Assembly: GCA_030068075.1 (NCBI GenBank)
Contig: CM057830.1
Coordinates: 26,692,247-26,756,246 of the forward strand
Reading direction: 5' to 3'
From: Paguma larvata
Lineage: Eukaryota > Chordata > Mammalia > Carnivora > Viverridae
Length of the DNA stretch: 64,000 nucleotides
Shown here in pieces: positions 54,669-64,000 of the stretch. The translations under genes were made by a program, and so were the position numbers. Numbering within the stretch: the first letter of the stretch is position 1; each line of letters opens with the position of its first letter. The notes under the pieces were generated by a model, which saw nothing but the letters and a program-made list of their open reading frames with translations, ran no database searches and was not told the DNA's origin.

Positions 54669-54753
54669 TTTTTTTTATTGTTTATTCCTTTTTGAGAGAG
54701 GCAGAGCATGAGTGGGGGAGGGGCAGAGAGAGAAGGGGAGACACAGAATCTGA
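54669..54753 (-). mobile_element. CAN-SINE fragment, minus strand, 5'-truncated
   Basis: TTTATTGTTTATTCCTTTTTG, GAGTGGGGGAGGGGCAGAGAG and GAGACACAGAATCTGAAG are the tail and CT block in reverse; the tRNA-like head is missing. The flanks AACCTTTGCCCATTTTAA and GACCTTTGTCCATTTAAA are the target duplication, so this was truncated at insertion. Confidence 0.92.
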
Positions 54754-55135
54754 AGGACCTTTGTCCATTTAAAAACTCAGTAAACTTTTAAAATTGTGTT
54801 GTGATTGTTTATAAATATTCTGGAAATTACCTCCTTGTCATATATTTGACTGCACATATTTTTCTGATTCTGAAATTATTTTTTTTCCTTTGACATCTGT
54901 ACTTCTGGTTCATATGTAAGATATTATTGACTATTCCAAGGTCAGAAAGATTTACTCATAGTTAAGATTTTTATTGTTTTAGCACTTATATTGAGTTCTG
55001 TAGTCCATTTTGAGTTAATTTTTGTATATGGTGCAAAGTAGGACTCCAACCTCAACTTGTGCATGCAGGTCTCCAGTAGTCCCATCATCATCTGTTGGAA
55101 AGATGATTCTTTTCCATTTTTATAATCAGGGCCTC
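54754..55135 (-). mobile_element. Old L1, minus strand, third part
   Basis: TGTTTATAAATATTCTGGAAA, CTATTCCAAGGTCAGAAAGAT and CATTTTGAGTTAATTTTTGTA continue the antisense L1 to about 55130. Confidence 0.9.
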
Positions 55136-55205
55136 TCTCCCTTCACATAGAGGAAGAATCTCCATTAGGAGGGTTGGCTCAGGAGGTTCGGAAACAGCCC
55201 CATCT

Positions 55206-55412
55206 TTTTTTTTTTTTTAATGTTTATTTATTTCGCGCACGTGCTCCAGAGGAGGAAGGGCAAGAGACAGAGGGAGAAAGAAAAATCCCATCAGGTTCTG
55301 CACTGCCAGAGCAGAGCCCAACGTGGGGCTCGATCCCACTAACTGTGAGATCATGACCTGAACCGAAATCAGGAGTCGGGTGCTTGACTTACTGAGCCAC
55401 CCAGGTCCCCCC
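55206..55412 (-). mobile_element. CAN-SINE (SINEC), minus strand
   Basis: T run, TTAATGTTTATTTATTTCG, GAGCAGAGCCCAACGTGGGGC and TACTGAGCCACCCAGGTCCCC. Flanks CAGCCCCATCTTT and AGCAACCACATCTTT may be the duplication. Confidence 0.94.
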
Positions 55413-56445
55413 AGAAGCAACCACATCTTTACGGCTTTAAGCAGGTGGTGATACAACATAGAAGCCTCTGCTGATATGGTTAAGGACAGAGAACCATGTA
55501 GGAGAAATGCCAAATTCCTAAATCACTTATTAGGGCCATATCCATCCAGGGTAAAGCTTCTGTCACACTGAGCTATAGAAAGATGTGCGTGGGTTGGGGC
55601 ACAAATGTCACAGACTCTCACTGTGAGATGTAGCTTTTCTTGAAGAAATGTTTCTCCATTTGCTGTATATCATTAAGACGATTTCCAGAGACTTCAGGGG
55701 TCTGTTTCATTAAAATTTCACCAGTTATAGTTGTTTCACAGGGGAGAGGGTCCTCGGAGCTCTTTGCACCACACAACCTGATTCCTGCAGTGCTTTTATC
55801 CAATATATTCATGTTTATATTTTCCATGGCTTCTTTATTCTGCATACTTGTAAAGTGTGAGGCTCCTCACCTCAGCCTTCATGACTGCGACAAAGTCTAC
55901 GATGAGGGGCAGGAAGGAAGAAGCAGGTCGGGGGCCTAAGTTTGTGCGGGAGGGGAATTTTTTTGTGGATTAACTTATATTTAATCAAGAAAACTTACAA
56001 CTCATAACCACCACTGGTGGGGGAAAAATTGACATTTATACTTGGCATTTACAGGCTCTGTTCTATTATATTTATTTTTGAAGAAGTATATATTTAATGC
56101 TAAATGGTGAAATGTGTACTATCAGGAAAACATTTGCAGAGACTCTTAAAAATTTCATTTCACAACTGACAGTCTTTTACATAACATACAGTTATCTTTG
56201 GTGAACAGAATTATTTCAGCCTTGTTACAAGAAAAAAAGAATCAAAGAGTACTAAAGTGCCTTAGTGATCTGGAGATTAACCTTTATGACCTCTGGCAAT
56301 GTATCATACAAATCGTTCACGTAATACGTACTATTTCCGGTGCGTAAGCAAAAGGCCAATGCTTGAATTATTTGGGAAATTTCTACTTACAAATATTCAC
56401 TGGAGAAAGTTACTCAACACCAAGAAATAAAAAGATATGAGCCTA
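55413..56445. other. Unique stretch, no gene recognised
   Basis: The 99-codon plus frame (55640-55939) and its 75-codon minus counterpart (55618-55845) overlap on opposite strands and show no domain. No repeat family was identified. Confidence 0.45.
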
Positions 56446-56655
56446 GCAGCATCTGGGTGGCTCAGTCAGTTGAGTGTTCAACTTCAGCTCAGGTCACAAT
56501 CTTGCAGTCAGTGAGTTCAAGCCGCACATCAGTCTCTGTGCTGACAGCTTAGAGCCTGGAGCCTGCTTTGCATTCTGTGTCTCCCTCTCTCTCTGCCGTT
56601 CCCCCACTCATGCTCTGTCTCTCTCTCAAAAATAAATATTAAACATTTTTTAAGG
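56446..56655 (+). mobile_element. CAN-SINE (SINEC), full length
   Basis: CATCTGGGTGGCTCAGTCAG, GTGAGTTCAAGCCGCACATC, GTGCTGACAGCTTAGAGCC, CT block and CAAAAATAAATATTAAAC. Duplication TATGAGCCTA flanks it (56436 and 56656). Confidence 0.96.
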
Positions 56656-56665
56656 TATGAGCCTA

Positions 56666-56992
56666 AAACAAAGAGTTAAACTTCTGATGAGTTTCTGGTT
56701 TTAGAGGTGAGAAAGCGATGGACACTTTCAAATTAAAGTCGTGCATAGGAACTGGCGTTTTTACTGCCTCATGAGAGCCCAATGTTACATTTTTAAAGAA
56801 TTTTGCAAGCCGACTATTAAACAGCCTGTGTAAGAGTTAAATTACACAGCTTTCCATTAAATGAATCTTATTAAAGCAACTGTAATAATAAGGTCAAAAA
56901 TTCACCACTTCCTAATTGTTTCACAGCATTTTAGTACTACCTATGCTTGTGAAGTAATTCACACCTTTTATCTGTATGGTAAAAATGGTACA
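56666..56992. other. Unique sequence, nothing recognised
   Basis: AT-rich, no open frame of note. Confidence 0.5.
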
Positions 56993-56993
56993 T

Positions 56994-57184
56994 AGGGACA
57001 CCTGGGTGGCTCAGTAGGTTAAATGACAGGCTTGGCTTCGGCTCAGGTCATGATCTCTAGGTCGGTGAGTTCAAGCCCCGCATCAGGTTCCACGCTGATA
57101 GTGCGGAGTCCACCTGGGAGTCTCTCTCTGCCCCTCCCCCGCTCGAACTCGTTGTCTCTCAAAATAAACAAACCAATTTAAAAG
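56994..57184 (+). mobile_element. CAN-SINE (SINEC)
   Basis: GGGACACCTGGGTGGCTCAG, GAGTTCAAGCCCCGCATCAG, GCTGATAGTGCGGAGTCC, a short CT block and CAAAATAAACAAACC. Confidence 0.95.
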
Positions 57185-57499
57185 AACGGAATATAATAGT
57201 ATGCTACTACACACACCTTCTAAAATCCACTGTCAGCTGTGTCACGTTGTTAGTACAGATTTGAAAATGACCACAGCATTTATACCAGAGAAATCAGCAA
57301 ACACTACAAATAATGGCTCATCTTTTTTTTTTTTTTCCAGTAAGCTGGCTGTTAAACTTTTACCAGCATACTACACACAGAGATACAGACACAGGCATTT
57401 GTAGCAAATACATAGACTTTTAGAGACAGGCAAATGTAGGTATTAATATATAAATATATAAATTCAGCTATCTATACATGGAAACAAATAAAACTGAAA
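57185..57499. other. Unique sequence with T run and TATA-rich patch
   Basis: T run at 57323-57338 and TATATAAATATATAAA near 57447. Nothing else recognised. Confidence 0.5.
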
Positions 57500-57639
57500 A
57501 TTTGTCAATACCTTAAGAAAATGTGGTATATATATACAAAGGAGTATTACTCAGCCGTAACGAAGAAAGAAATCTTAACATATGTCACAGACAGAAAAAC
57601 CTTGAGAATATTATGCTAAGTAAAATAAGTCAATTGCAG
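57500..57639 (+). mobile_element. Old L1 3' end, plus strand (first part)
   Basis: AATGTGGTATATATATACAAA, GAGTATTACTCAGCCGTAAC and ATATTATGCTAAGTAAAATA are L1 ORF2 tail/3' UTR. A SINE interrupts it. Confidence 0.88.
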
Positions 57640-57839
57640 GGGTGCCTGGGTGGCTCAGTCGATTAAGTGTCTGACTTCGGCTCAGGTTACGATCTCAGTT
57701 TCTGTGTTCGAGCCCCATATAGGGCTCTGTGCTGACACCTCAGACCCTGGAGCCTGCTTCAGATTCTGTGTCTCCTGGTCTCTTTGCCCCTGCCCCTCTC
57801 ATGCTCTGCCTCTCTCTGTCTCAAAAATAAACATTAAAA
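57640..57839 (+). mobile_element. CAN-SINE (SINEC), young, inside L1
   Basis: A near-consensus copy. The perfect 18-base duplication AAAATAAGTCAATTGCAG is at 57622-57639 and 57840-57857. Confidence 0.98.
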
Positions 57840-57857
57840 AAAATAAGTCAATTGCAG

Positions 57858-58104
57858 AGAGACATAGACTGCATAATTCCACTTACATGAGACATCCAAG
57901 CTAGTCTAACTCATAGAAGCAGAAAAGAAAAGGTTGCCAGGGGTTGGGAGGGAGGTGGAAATGGACGGTGTTGCTCTACAGGTATTAATTTTCAGATAAG
58001 CAAGTTCTAAAGATCACTTGTACGGTACTGTGTTTAGAGATGACAATACTGTACTGTACACTTAAAGACTTGTTAAGAGGGCACATCTCCACTTTTCTGT
58101 TTTT
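57858..58104 (+). mobile_element. Old L1 3' end, plus strand (second part)
   Basis: GACTGCATAATTCCACTTACA, AAAAGGTTGCCAGGGGTTGGG, TGTACACTTAAAGACTTG continue the L1 to a second SINE. Confidence 0.88.
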
Positions 58105-58340
58105 TTTTTTAATTTTTTTTTATTTTCTTTAACGTTTATTTATTTTTGAGAGACATAGAGATAGAGCATGAGCAGGGGAAGGGCAGAGAGAGAGGGAGAC
58201 ACAGAATCCGAAGCTGGCTCCAGGCTCTGATGAGCCATCAGCACAGAGCCCGACGCGGGGCTCAAACTCACAGACCGTGAGATCGTGACCTGAGCCGAAG
58301 TCGGCCGCTTAACTGACTGAGCCACCCAGGCGCCCCTCCT
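58105..58340 (-). mobile_element. CAN-SINE (SINEC), young, minus strand, inside L1
   Basis: T-rich start, AACGTTTATTTATTTTTGAG, GCACAGAGCCCGACGCGGGG and GACTGAGCCACCCAGGCGCC. The perfect duplication CTTTTCTGTTTTT is at 58092-58104 and 58341-58353. Many CpGs remain. The 106-codon minus frame is derived from it. Confidence 0.98.
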
Positions 58341-58353
58341 CTTTTCTGTTTTT

Positions 58354-58375
58354 ACCACAAGAAAACTAATAGTGG
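58354..58375 (+). mobile_element. Old L1 3' end, last piece
   Basis: ACCACAAGAAAACTAATAG fits the terminal TTTACCACAATAAAA of such L1 copies. Confidence 0.65.
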
Positions 58376-58955
58376 TAACAAGCCAAGCAACAGTAAAGTC
58401 TCGTTCTAAAGAAGTTGAGAAACAAGCATAGTGAATAACCATGGAAGCTACAGCGACCACAAGACAGATGCTCGTCTACAGATGTCTACACAGGGCTGTC
58501 GGGAAGTCGGTTTATTGGACTCACATTTACTGAGTTACTAACTACTCCCCATCACTTTTTGTCCTAGAAAGAACAATCGGTGAAAGAGTTGCCACCAGAA
58601 AGGAGCTTAAATTATACAAATTGACATGGGATTTTATAAACCATGTAACAAGAGACATCTAGGAGGGATGAAGTAGAATTTATTGACAATCAACTGCTGG
58701 CCAAATATGACACTAGAAAATTGATTTGTACCACCCCAAGTGCACTCTGTATGAATTCTCATGTCAAAGTATCATTACTCCATTTTACATATCAGACCCA
58801 GAGAAATTAAATAACATCTCAATAACCACAAGAGATTCTATGTCCATTCTGCTATTAACTTTCATCCATGTCGCTCATTCCCTTTCATAACCTCACTGGC
58901 ATCTCTCTCTTAGGAATGACTTCTGCCATGAAAGGTGTTACATATAAGTTACATT
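58376..58955. other. Unique sequence with possible MIR trace
   Basis: Near 58770-58840, TTACTCCATTTTACATATCAG and GAGAAATTAAATAACATC recall antisense MIR, weakly. No gene. Confidence 0.4.
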
Positions 58956-58959
58956 AAAG

Positions 58960-59060
58960 CAAAGCTATTTTTTTTTGGCTTAATCAGCACATAATTATTA
59001 TCTCACAGTTTCATAGATCAGAAGTCAGACATGCATCTCATTGGGCAAGGTTATTCTAAG
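58960..59060 (-). mobile_element. Possible MLT1-like LTR remnant, minus strand
   Basis: ATTATTATCTCACAGTTTCAT and GATCAGAAGTCAGACATGC resemble the antisense 3' end of MLT1 LTRs. Only about 100 bases match. Confidence 0.4.
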
Positions 59061-59559
59061 CTAGTCAACAATAATAGCCGGTGAATTAGACATATCATCA
59101 CAAAACAGGAAAGCTCTTATAAATGAAAAAGGTAAAAGAAACATCATGCTGAAATCCTGGTCTCCCCTGGCTATTAACTAATACATTGTGGTGAGTCCTG
59201 AGTCTTCCTCCTTGAAATCACTGTCCAAATGAAGCAAAATAAGGAAAACAAAAAATAGCTTCTTACAGTCAGAAGACAGAAAGTATAAGCTTTTTTTTTT
59301 TTTTTCAAGTATCAGTTAAATATCATAATAACCTCTTCGGGACTATTTACATCTTTGAACTTTTTTCTTCCTACGGTACACTGTAAAATATAGTTAAATA
59401 AGACAAAAAAAAGCTTTTAAAATGTAATATGAATTCCTGTTTTATTACCATAGGAGAATATAGACTATGGGAAGTTTAAAAGGTTTGTTTTAGTTTAAAA
59501 AGTTTAAAAATTGATCTCTCAATTATTGCTACATTGTTTTCCTGTTGTTTTTGTTTCTG
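59061..59559. other. Unique AT-rich sequence
   Basis: T run near 59291-59306. Nothing else recognised. Confidence 0.48.
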
Positions 59560-59690
59560 TTTTTTGCTTTTTTTAAATTAAATTCGAGTTAGTCAACAAA
59601 CACTGTAGTATTGGCTTCCGGAATAGATCCCAGTGATTCATCACTTCCAAATAACACCCATTTTTACAAAACAGAAAATTTATATTTTTG
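59560..59690 (-). mobile_element. L1 3' tip, minus strand, strongly 5'-truncated
   Basis: After a T-rich tail, AATTCGAGTTAGTCAACAAAC, TAGTATTGGCTTCCGGAATAG and CAGTGATTCATCACTTCCAA are the antisense of the carnivore L1 3' UTR. Only about 120 bases were copied. Confidence 0.88.
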
Positions 59691-59901
59691 CGCATCTTCC
59701 AGATTGAGCACTCTGGCAAATAACTTACATTATTAAGATACAATAGCTACATCGTAAAGTTAGATCCACTAATGTTTTTCCAATACATAATAATTGAAGA
59801 AGTCCCATTAGCCGGTATAATATAACATATATGAACACATTCCGCCCATCAAAAGAAGGTAAAGAAATACTTCTAAGATCTTATTTAAAAATTCTGGTAA
59901 A
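59691..59901. other. Unique spacer
   Basis: AT-rich, nothing recognised. Confidence 0.5.
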
Positions 59902-60080
59902 GGGGTGCCTGGGTGGCTCAGTCGGTTAAGCATCCAACACTTGGTTTCGGTTCAGGTCATGATCCCGCAATTCCTGATTCGAGCCCCGCATGGGATTCTC
60001 TCTCACGCCCTCTCTCTCTGCCCCTTCCCCACCCATGCTCTGTTTCTCTCAAAATAAATGAAATTTAAAATGAATAGTAA
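59902..60080 (+). mobile_element. CAN-SINE (SINEC), middle block deleted
   Basis: GGGGTGCCTGGGTGGCTCAG, GATTCGAGCCCCGCATGGG, then directly TTCTCTCTCACGCCCTCTC: the GCTGACAGCTCAGAGCC block is missing. Tail CAAAATAAATGAAATTT. Confidence 0.94.
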
Positions 60081-60139
60081 AAAAAAATGGTAAAAAAATT
60101 AGTTTAAAAAACTGTGTTATCAATTTCATGCTATAAAGT

Positions 60140-60310
60140 GTGGCTGAGCAGTTTAACAGTTAGCAATAACAGCTCTGAAGTGACACTATCTGGGGTCAGA
60201 ATACTGTGTTTAGGGTAATATCTCTATGCTTCCGTTTTCAACTCTGCCTGCGTGGGATAAAGTAATAATGTTTACTCCATGAGCGATTTGACACATTCAA
60301 AGAATTCATT
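60140..60310 (+). mobile_element. MIR SINE remnant
   Basis: GAGCAGTTTAACAGTTAGC, CTCTGAAGTGACACTATCTGG, ATCTCTATGCTTCCGTTTTC and AATGTTTACTCCATGAGC follow MIR in sense order from its tRNA-like head to the 3' region. Confidence 0.72.
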
Positions 60311-61150
60311 ACCATGTCGAATTTATAAATAAACCAAATCGACAATATATAACTAATTGTGAAATATACAAGAATGTATTAGTTTACAGCATTGATTTTA
60401 TCTTTTTTTGAAAATGCCTTAAATAGGAGAACAGTAACTTAAAAGGAACAGACATTTTTCTTTTGGGTTAATTAGTCATATTAATCCCTGTTCGTGCTTT
60501 GAAATGCAAAAATTAAGTCTCATTATAGTTTTAAAAATATAACTTCAAATAATATTAATAGCATGTCATCACAGCAGCTGTGAAAGGGTGAGGTAATAAT
60601 CAGCAACAAGCATCTGAAGATAAAATTACTGTCACTCTTGTCCACTACTGTGAAGTTATCTTCCTATTGCTCTAACAGGTAAATACTTCCCGTGTGATTT
60701 TATATTCCATTTTATCCTAAAATGCGGAGATAGAATGAACCAGAGAAATTATCTGTCTTTGCCTCATATACCTCAATTGTCACTGAAAATTTACTTGATT
60801 ATCTTTAGTAACGGAAAACAACTGTTTTTCAGGAAGACAATCTTACTGCTAGACATTTTTGGTTTCAAGAACCAGCAACAAAATTCAAATCAATTTTTGT
60901 TTTCTCCACTTTTCTGGAAATCACAAGTTTTCCTCACACCCAGAGTGGGCCACAGATACAATCGGTGATGCAGGAGAACATTTCCTAAACATGTTCACAG
61001 TTTCCGTTGTAAAATAATCATTGATGTTCAGGTTATCAGTCACTTTAGACTACTATACCAACAATTTCCAACATCTGGGTATCTTAGCTTCTGCTTATGC
61101 TATGTGCCAACACACTATGTAGGGGATGGCCACATACTGCAGACATTCAG
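60311..61150. other. Unique, repeat-poor; possible conserved noncoding element
   Basis: No transposon is seen. The part from 60360 to 60960 contains AATTAATC-type and TAATTAG-type motifs (GGTTAATTAGTCATATTAATC). The 77-codon frame at 60735 has no known domain. Confidence 0.35.
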
Positions 61151-61159
61151 GAAAAAGGA

Positions 61160-61450
61160 GGAGTCTTTTTCAAGTCCAACATCTTGAGTGTTGTTGGAAA
61201 TTGGGCCTGAGAGAAAAGAGAATATGCTAAAGCATTCAATGGCTCTTAGATCATCTGTCCAACAAAGATATCAGTTGATTCCACTCGCATTCCATTGATC
61301 AAGAATGTCATAGAGCACGACCTACTGTTGAGTGGGTAGGGTCATGTTTTCATCTATCAGGGAAGGAGGGAGAGCAACACCTACCAAGAGTGTCAATGAT
61401 CACCATCTAGGGCTTACCACATCTTACTTGTTAGATAGCTGCAACTCAAC
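61160..61450 (+). other. Possible ancient repeat, family not named
   Basis: GGGTAGGGTCATGTTTTCATC and GGAAGGAGGGAGAGCAACACC resemble parts of a common ancient mammalian repeat also suspected at 52876-53335. Not gene-like. Confidence 0.3.
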
Positions 61451-61521
61451 ACAATATGATTCATGACAGGTACCGAGAATATGTAACTTATATCAGACTT
61501 TTAATAAAAATGTCAACTTCC

Positions 61522-61740
61522 GGGGTGCTGGGGTGGCTCAGTCAGTAAAGTGTCCGACTTCGGCTCAGGTCATCATCTCCCAATTTGTGGATCTGAGCCT
61601 CACGTCAGGGCTCAGAGCCTGCCTGGTGCCTACTTTGGATTCTCTGTCTTCCTCTCTCTGTCCCTCCCCTGTTTGTGGTTTGCATGCTAGCTTGCTCACT
61701 CTCTTTATGTCTCTGTCGAAAAGAAATAAAACCTTAAAAA
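61522..61740 (+). mobile_element. CAN-SINE (SINEC)
   Basis: GGGGTGCTGGGGTGGCTCAG, CTTCGGCTCAGGTCATCATC, GAGCCTCACGTCAGGGCTCAG (middle shortened), CT block, AAAAGAAATAAAACC. The 91-codon frame is the SINE itself. Confidence 0.95.
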
Positions 61741-61950
61741 ATTGTTTTACAAGTAAAATTCCAAGATATTTTCTGTTTAAATTAATTATTTACAAGCAAA
61801 GTCTGTAAATGTTTTTTTCTATAACAAGTAGTCATTATATTACTCTATAACTAAAACCAGAATGAGAGGAAAGAAAAATGACAGACTCAGCACCAAAGTG
61901 CTAAGGTAAAATCCTTGGCGTTTTGTGTTGGTACCCATACGACTTTGCAG
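61741..61950. other. Unique spacer
   Basis: Nothing recognised. Confidence 0.5.
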
Positions 61951-61954
61951 AAGA

Positions 61955-62030
61955 TTTTTATTTCATTTTATTTAATTCCAGTATAGTTAACAGTGTTATA
62001 TTAATTTCAGACATACAATTTGAGGAAGAT
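61955..62030 (-). mobile_element. L1 3' tip, minus strand, very short
   Basis: TTCATTTTATTTAATTCCAG, GTATAGTTAACAGTGTTATAT and TAATTTCAGACATACAATTTG are the antisense of the extreme L1 3' end. Similar flanks (AGAAGATT and GGAAGATT) may be the duplication. Confidence 0.85.
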
Positions 62031-62039
62031 TCTTGGATC

Positions 62040-62165
62040 TGATCAGCCCTGTTTCCTCAGGAAGATGGGACTGATACCACCTATGTTAAATGGGTTGTAG
62101 TGATTAAATGAGCTAATATTTACAGACACGCAGAGCCTCTAAGAGGTGCTCTACATTATCTCCTA
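62040..62165 (+). mobile_element. MIR SINE remnant
   Basis: CCTGTTTCCTCAGGAAGATGG, GATACCACCTATGTTAAATGG and GTGATTAAATGAGCTAATATT match the MIR 3' half in sense orientation. Confidence 0.75.
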
Positions 62166-62478
62166 CTTCTTTTTCCTTCAGCCTCTTCTTGAAAAAACAC
62201 TGGAAAAAAATTGTACCTTTTCAAAGTTGGTGTAATTCTTCAAGTTACGTGCAAGAGTCTCAGAATGAAAGATCTAAGAAAGGCACAGCCTGGGTTGGAC
62301 AGGGAAAGAACAGGGAGGGGGAAGAGATGAGAAAGTTTAGATGGATACCGAGAACATGTTTTTGTAGCTATTTTGACAAGGAGTAGATTATTTAACATGG
62401 TCATTTTACACAGAGAGCTGGTATTTTCCACTTAACTTTTCTTCCATCACCTTTCCATACTTAATGTTTTGACTAAAT
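62166..62478. other. Unique sequence, no gene recognised
   Basis: Frames of 65 and 63 codons overlap on opposite strands with no domain. Confidence 0.48.
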
Positions 62479-62480
62479 TT

Positions 62481-62527
<47 letters not shown>

Positions 62528-62531
62528 TTTT
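62479..62531. repeat. (TTTA)n microsatellite
   Basis: About 13 uninterrupted ATTT units. No SINE body is attached, though such runs often come from SINE or L1 tails. Confidence 0.97.
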
Positions 62532-64000
62532 GAATAAATTTTTAAAATGCCAAATGGCATTTCTCAGATTGGGTTTTCCCCAGTTTCCTATTATTCCTGA
62601 TATTTCTGATCACTGTTGAAATGTGGTTGCAAAAAAAAAAAAAAAGAAAAGAAATGTGATTGCAGTAGCACTTAACTCAAATGGTGTAAATACTACAGGA
62701 GCAGACAGACTTCCTTCACTAATGCTCTGTCCCCCAACTCTACCAAATGCAAGGAGCTCGAGAGATCATGAGAGTAAGGATGGCTTGACTGTGGTGATAC
62801 CTTAACAAAAACCTTCTCTGCCAGAAGAGATACCTGTTTTATTACATGCTATCTCTATATTCTCGATGGAAACAGCCATTTCATAATGACAATACAGCTA
62901 GATGAATCACTTCTGCAATTTTCTTAAAACAAATTTAAACCATTTCTTAATCCATCTCCTATTTTGTATTTATTGTTAAGTACCTGAAAATTAGCAAACA
63001 CAACATCTGATTAAACACAACAGTGACACCCAGAGCTCTTTCATTCTTTGAAGCCATCATTCGCAAAAGTTGGATTTCTTTGTCTTTCATGAGAAAAATA
63101 TAAAGAGGAAAGTCACGAAGTCCTCAAGCATCTATGCCAAGATGATCCAGTAAAAATGTCTCGTTCATCTGCGACTGAAGTTTTCCTGGTTTGCTGATAA
63201 GGGAAATTTGAAACAAGGCTAAGTGTGGACAGAGGTTCTTTAAAACTATCAAATGTCTAAGGTCATGGAGGATGTGGCAGCAATTAGTGTCTCTTTTACT
63301 TATTACTTAACACTGCAAACTTCTATAATATCATCAAGGAAGGTTGAACATAATAGTTACATAGCAGACACTGTACAAAATCAAAGATTTCCAAAATGTA
63401 AGACTGGTTACATTATTTTTGTGGTTTCAGAGACAATGTGCGTCTTACAGGGAGGAGACCAGGTAACAGAGTGTAATAAAACAGGGTCTATGTGTTTCTT
63501 CTCCTTATAGAATTTGTGTGAACATGAAGGTAGAATGTGGCAGAAGGAGAAAAACATGAGGGTAGAATAAGCATTATCATCAGAACCCCAACATCAACTC
63601 AAGACCAGATATGTCTGATTTAGGGAGAGGCATGAGTTACCTTACTAGTAGTATTACTTATTGAAACCAGGTAGTAAAATTCACTCTAGGTAAGGCCTTA
63701 AGAACTATACTCTTATTATTCCGTCTCAGGTTTGCAACAGCCTCCTTGAAGGAGCATTTGGGAACCCTGATAATCTTCCTCAGAAAGCGTTATGTGCTCC
63801 TCCAAACAGCACTGAACAGGTCTATTTGTTGATAAAGTTTTTTCTTCAAAAGAGGATACACCAAGCACAGTGATACTATGATCTTGTGAAAATTTTTTAT
63901 TGTAAATACAGCATCTTTCTTATTCTGTGTGGATATTACAAAATTATTATTTAAGTTTTTTCTTATTATATGAAAACTTTCATAAGATAACTTATAAATA
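62532..64000. other. Unique AT-rich stretch to the window end
   Basis: A run at 62631-62645. The 85-codon frame at 63253-63510 has no recognised domain. No repeat family assigned. Confidence 0.48.

Noticed and set aside
58140..58460. 106-codon minus-strand frame starting MVAVASMVIH
   Set aside because: It reads through a young SINE; the AQSVKRPTSAQV-type peptide recurs in several SINE-derived frames of the window.

Overview
The window is 64 kb of AT-rich mammalian nuclear DNA, almost certainly from a cat-family (felid or close feliform) genome. About 34 copies of a tRNA-derived carnivore SINE (CAN-SINE/SINEC) show this. They share the head GCGCCTGGGTGGCTCAG, a middle block reading GCTGACAGCTCAGAGCC, a CT-rich stretch and an AATAAA-containing A-rich tail. 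The GCTGACAGCTCAGAGCC block is the cat-type version; dog and mustelid or seal copies differ there. No protein-coding gene, processed pseudogene, rRNA, functional tRNA or CRISPR array was recognised. Every open frame is short (124 codons or fewer), and the longest overlap repeats. I read the window as intergenic or deep-intronic sequence.

Layout. 0-10 kb: an L1-related fragment (1.1-1.34 kb), an old L1 interrupted by a SINE and by a younger L1 3' end (3.24-5.32 kb), SINEs, and degraded MIRs. 10-20 kb: SINEs, an ancient ERVL-type solo LTR (about 14.96-15.52 kb), an L1 3' end (17.86-18.42 kb) and a MIR. 20-26 kb: a repeat-poor stretch with conserved-element-like composition (20.4-22.7 kb), a minus-strand old L1 carrying a young SINE, and a small CpG cluster near 25.3 kb between two outward-facing splice-donor-like sites. 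26-34 kb: SINEs plus L1 or half-L1 fragments. 34-38 kb: mostly unique. 38.1-42.6 kb: a minus-strand L1 (38.1 to about 40.2 kb, probably continuing with an internal deletion to 40.86 kb), then a plus-strand L1 3' end (41.15-42.58 kb). 43-53 kb: SINEs, three L2 fragments, a hAT-type DNA-transposon remnant and an MLT1-like LTR fragment. 53.8-55.1 kb: a minus-strand L1 with an inverted internal segment. 55-64 kb: SINEs, a plus-strand L1 end (57.5-58.4 kb) hit by two SINEs in opposite orientation, short L1 ends, MIRs and a (TTTA)n microsatellite.

No genes here can be described as working together. The window is mainly a record of retrotransposition. Old L2 and MIR copies underlie L1 copies, and feliform SINEs were inserted into both, several with long, near-perfect target-site duplications. 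The leads most worth a check are a 27-nt candidate microexon near 53.4 kb, two other splice-flanked open segments (5.55 and 33.97 kb), the CpG cluster at 25.3 kb, several possible conserved noncoding elements, two perfect alternating purine-pyrimidine tracts, and the inverted L1 segment. None of these demonstrates a new biological system. Repeat family names were assigned by recognition, not by a database search.
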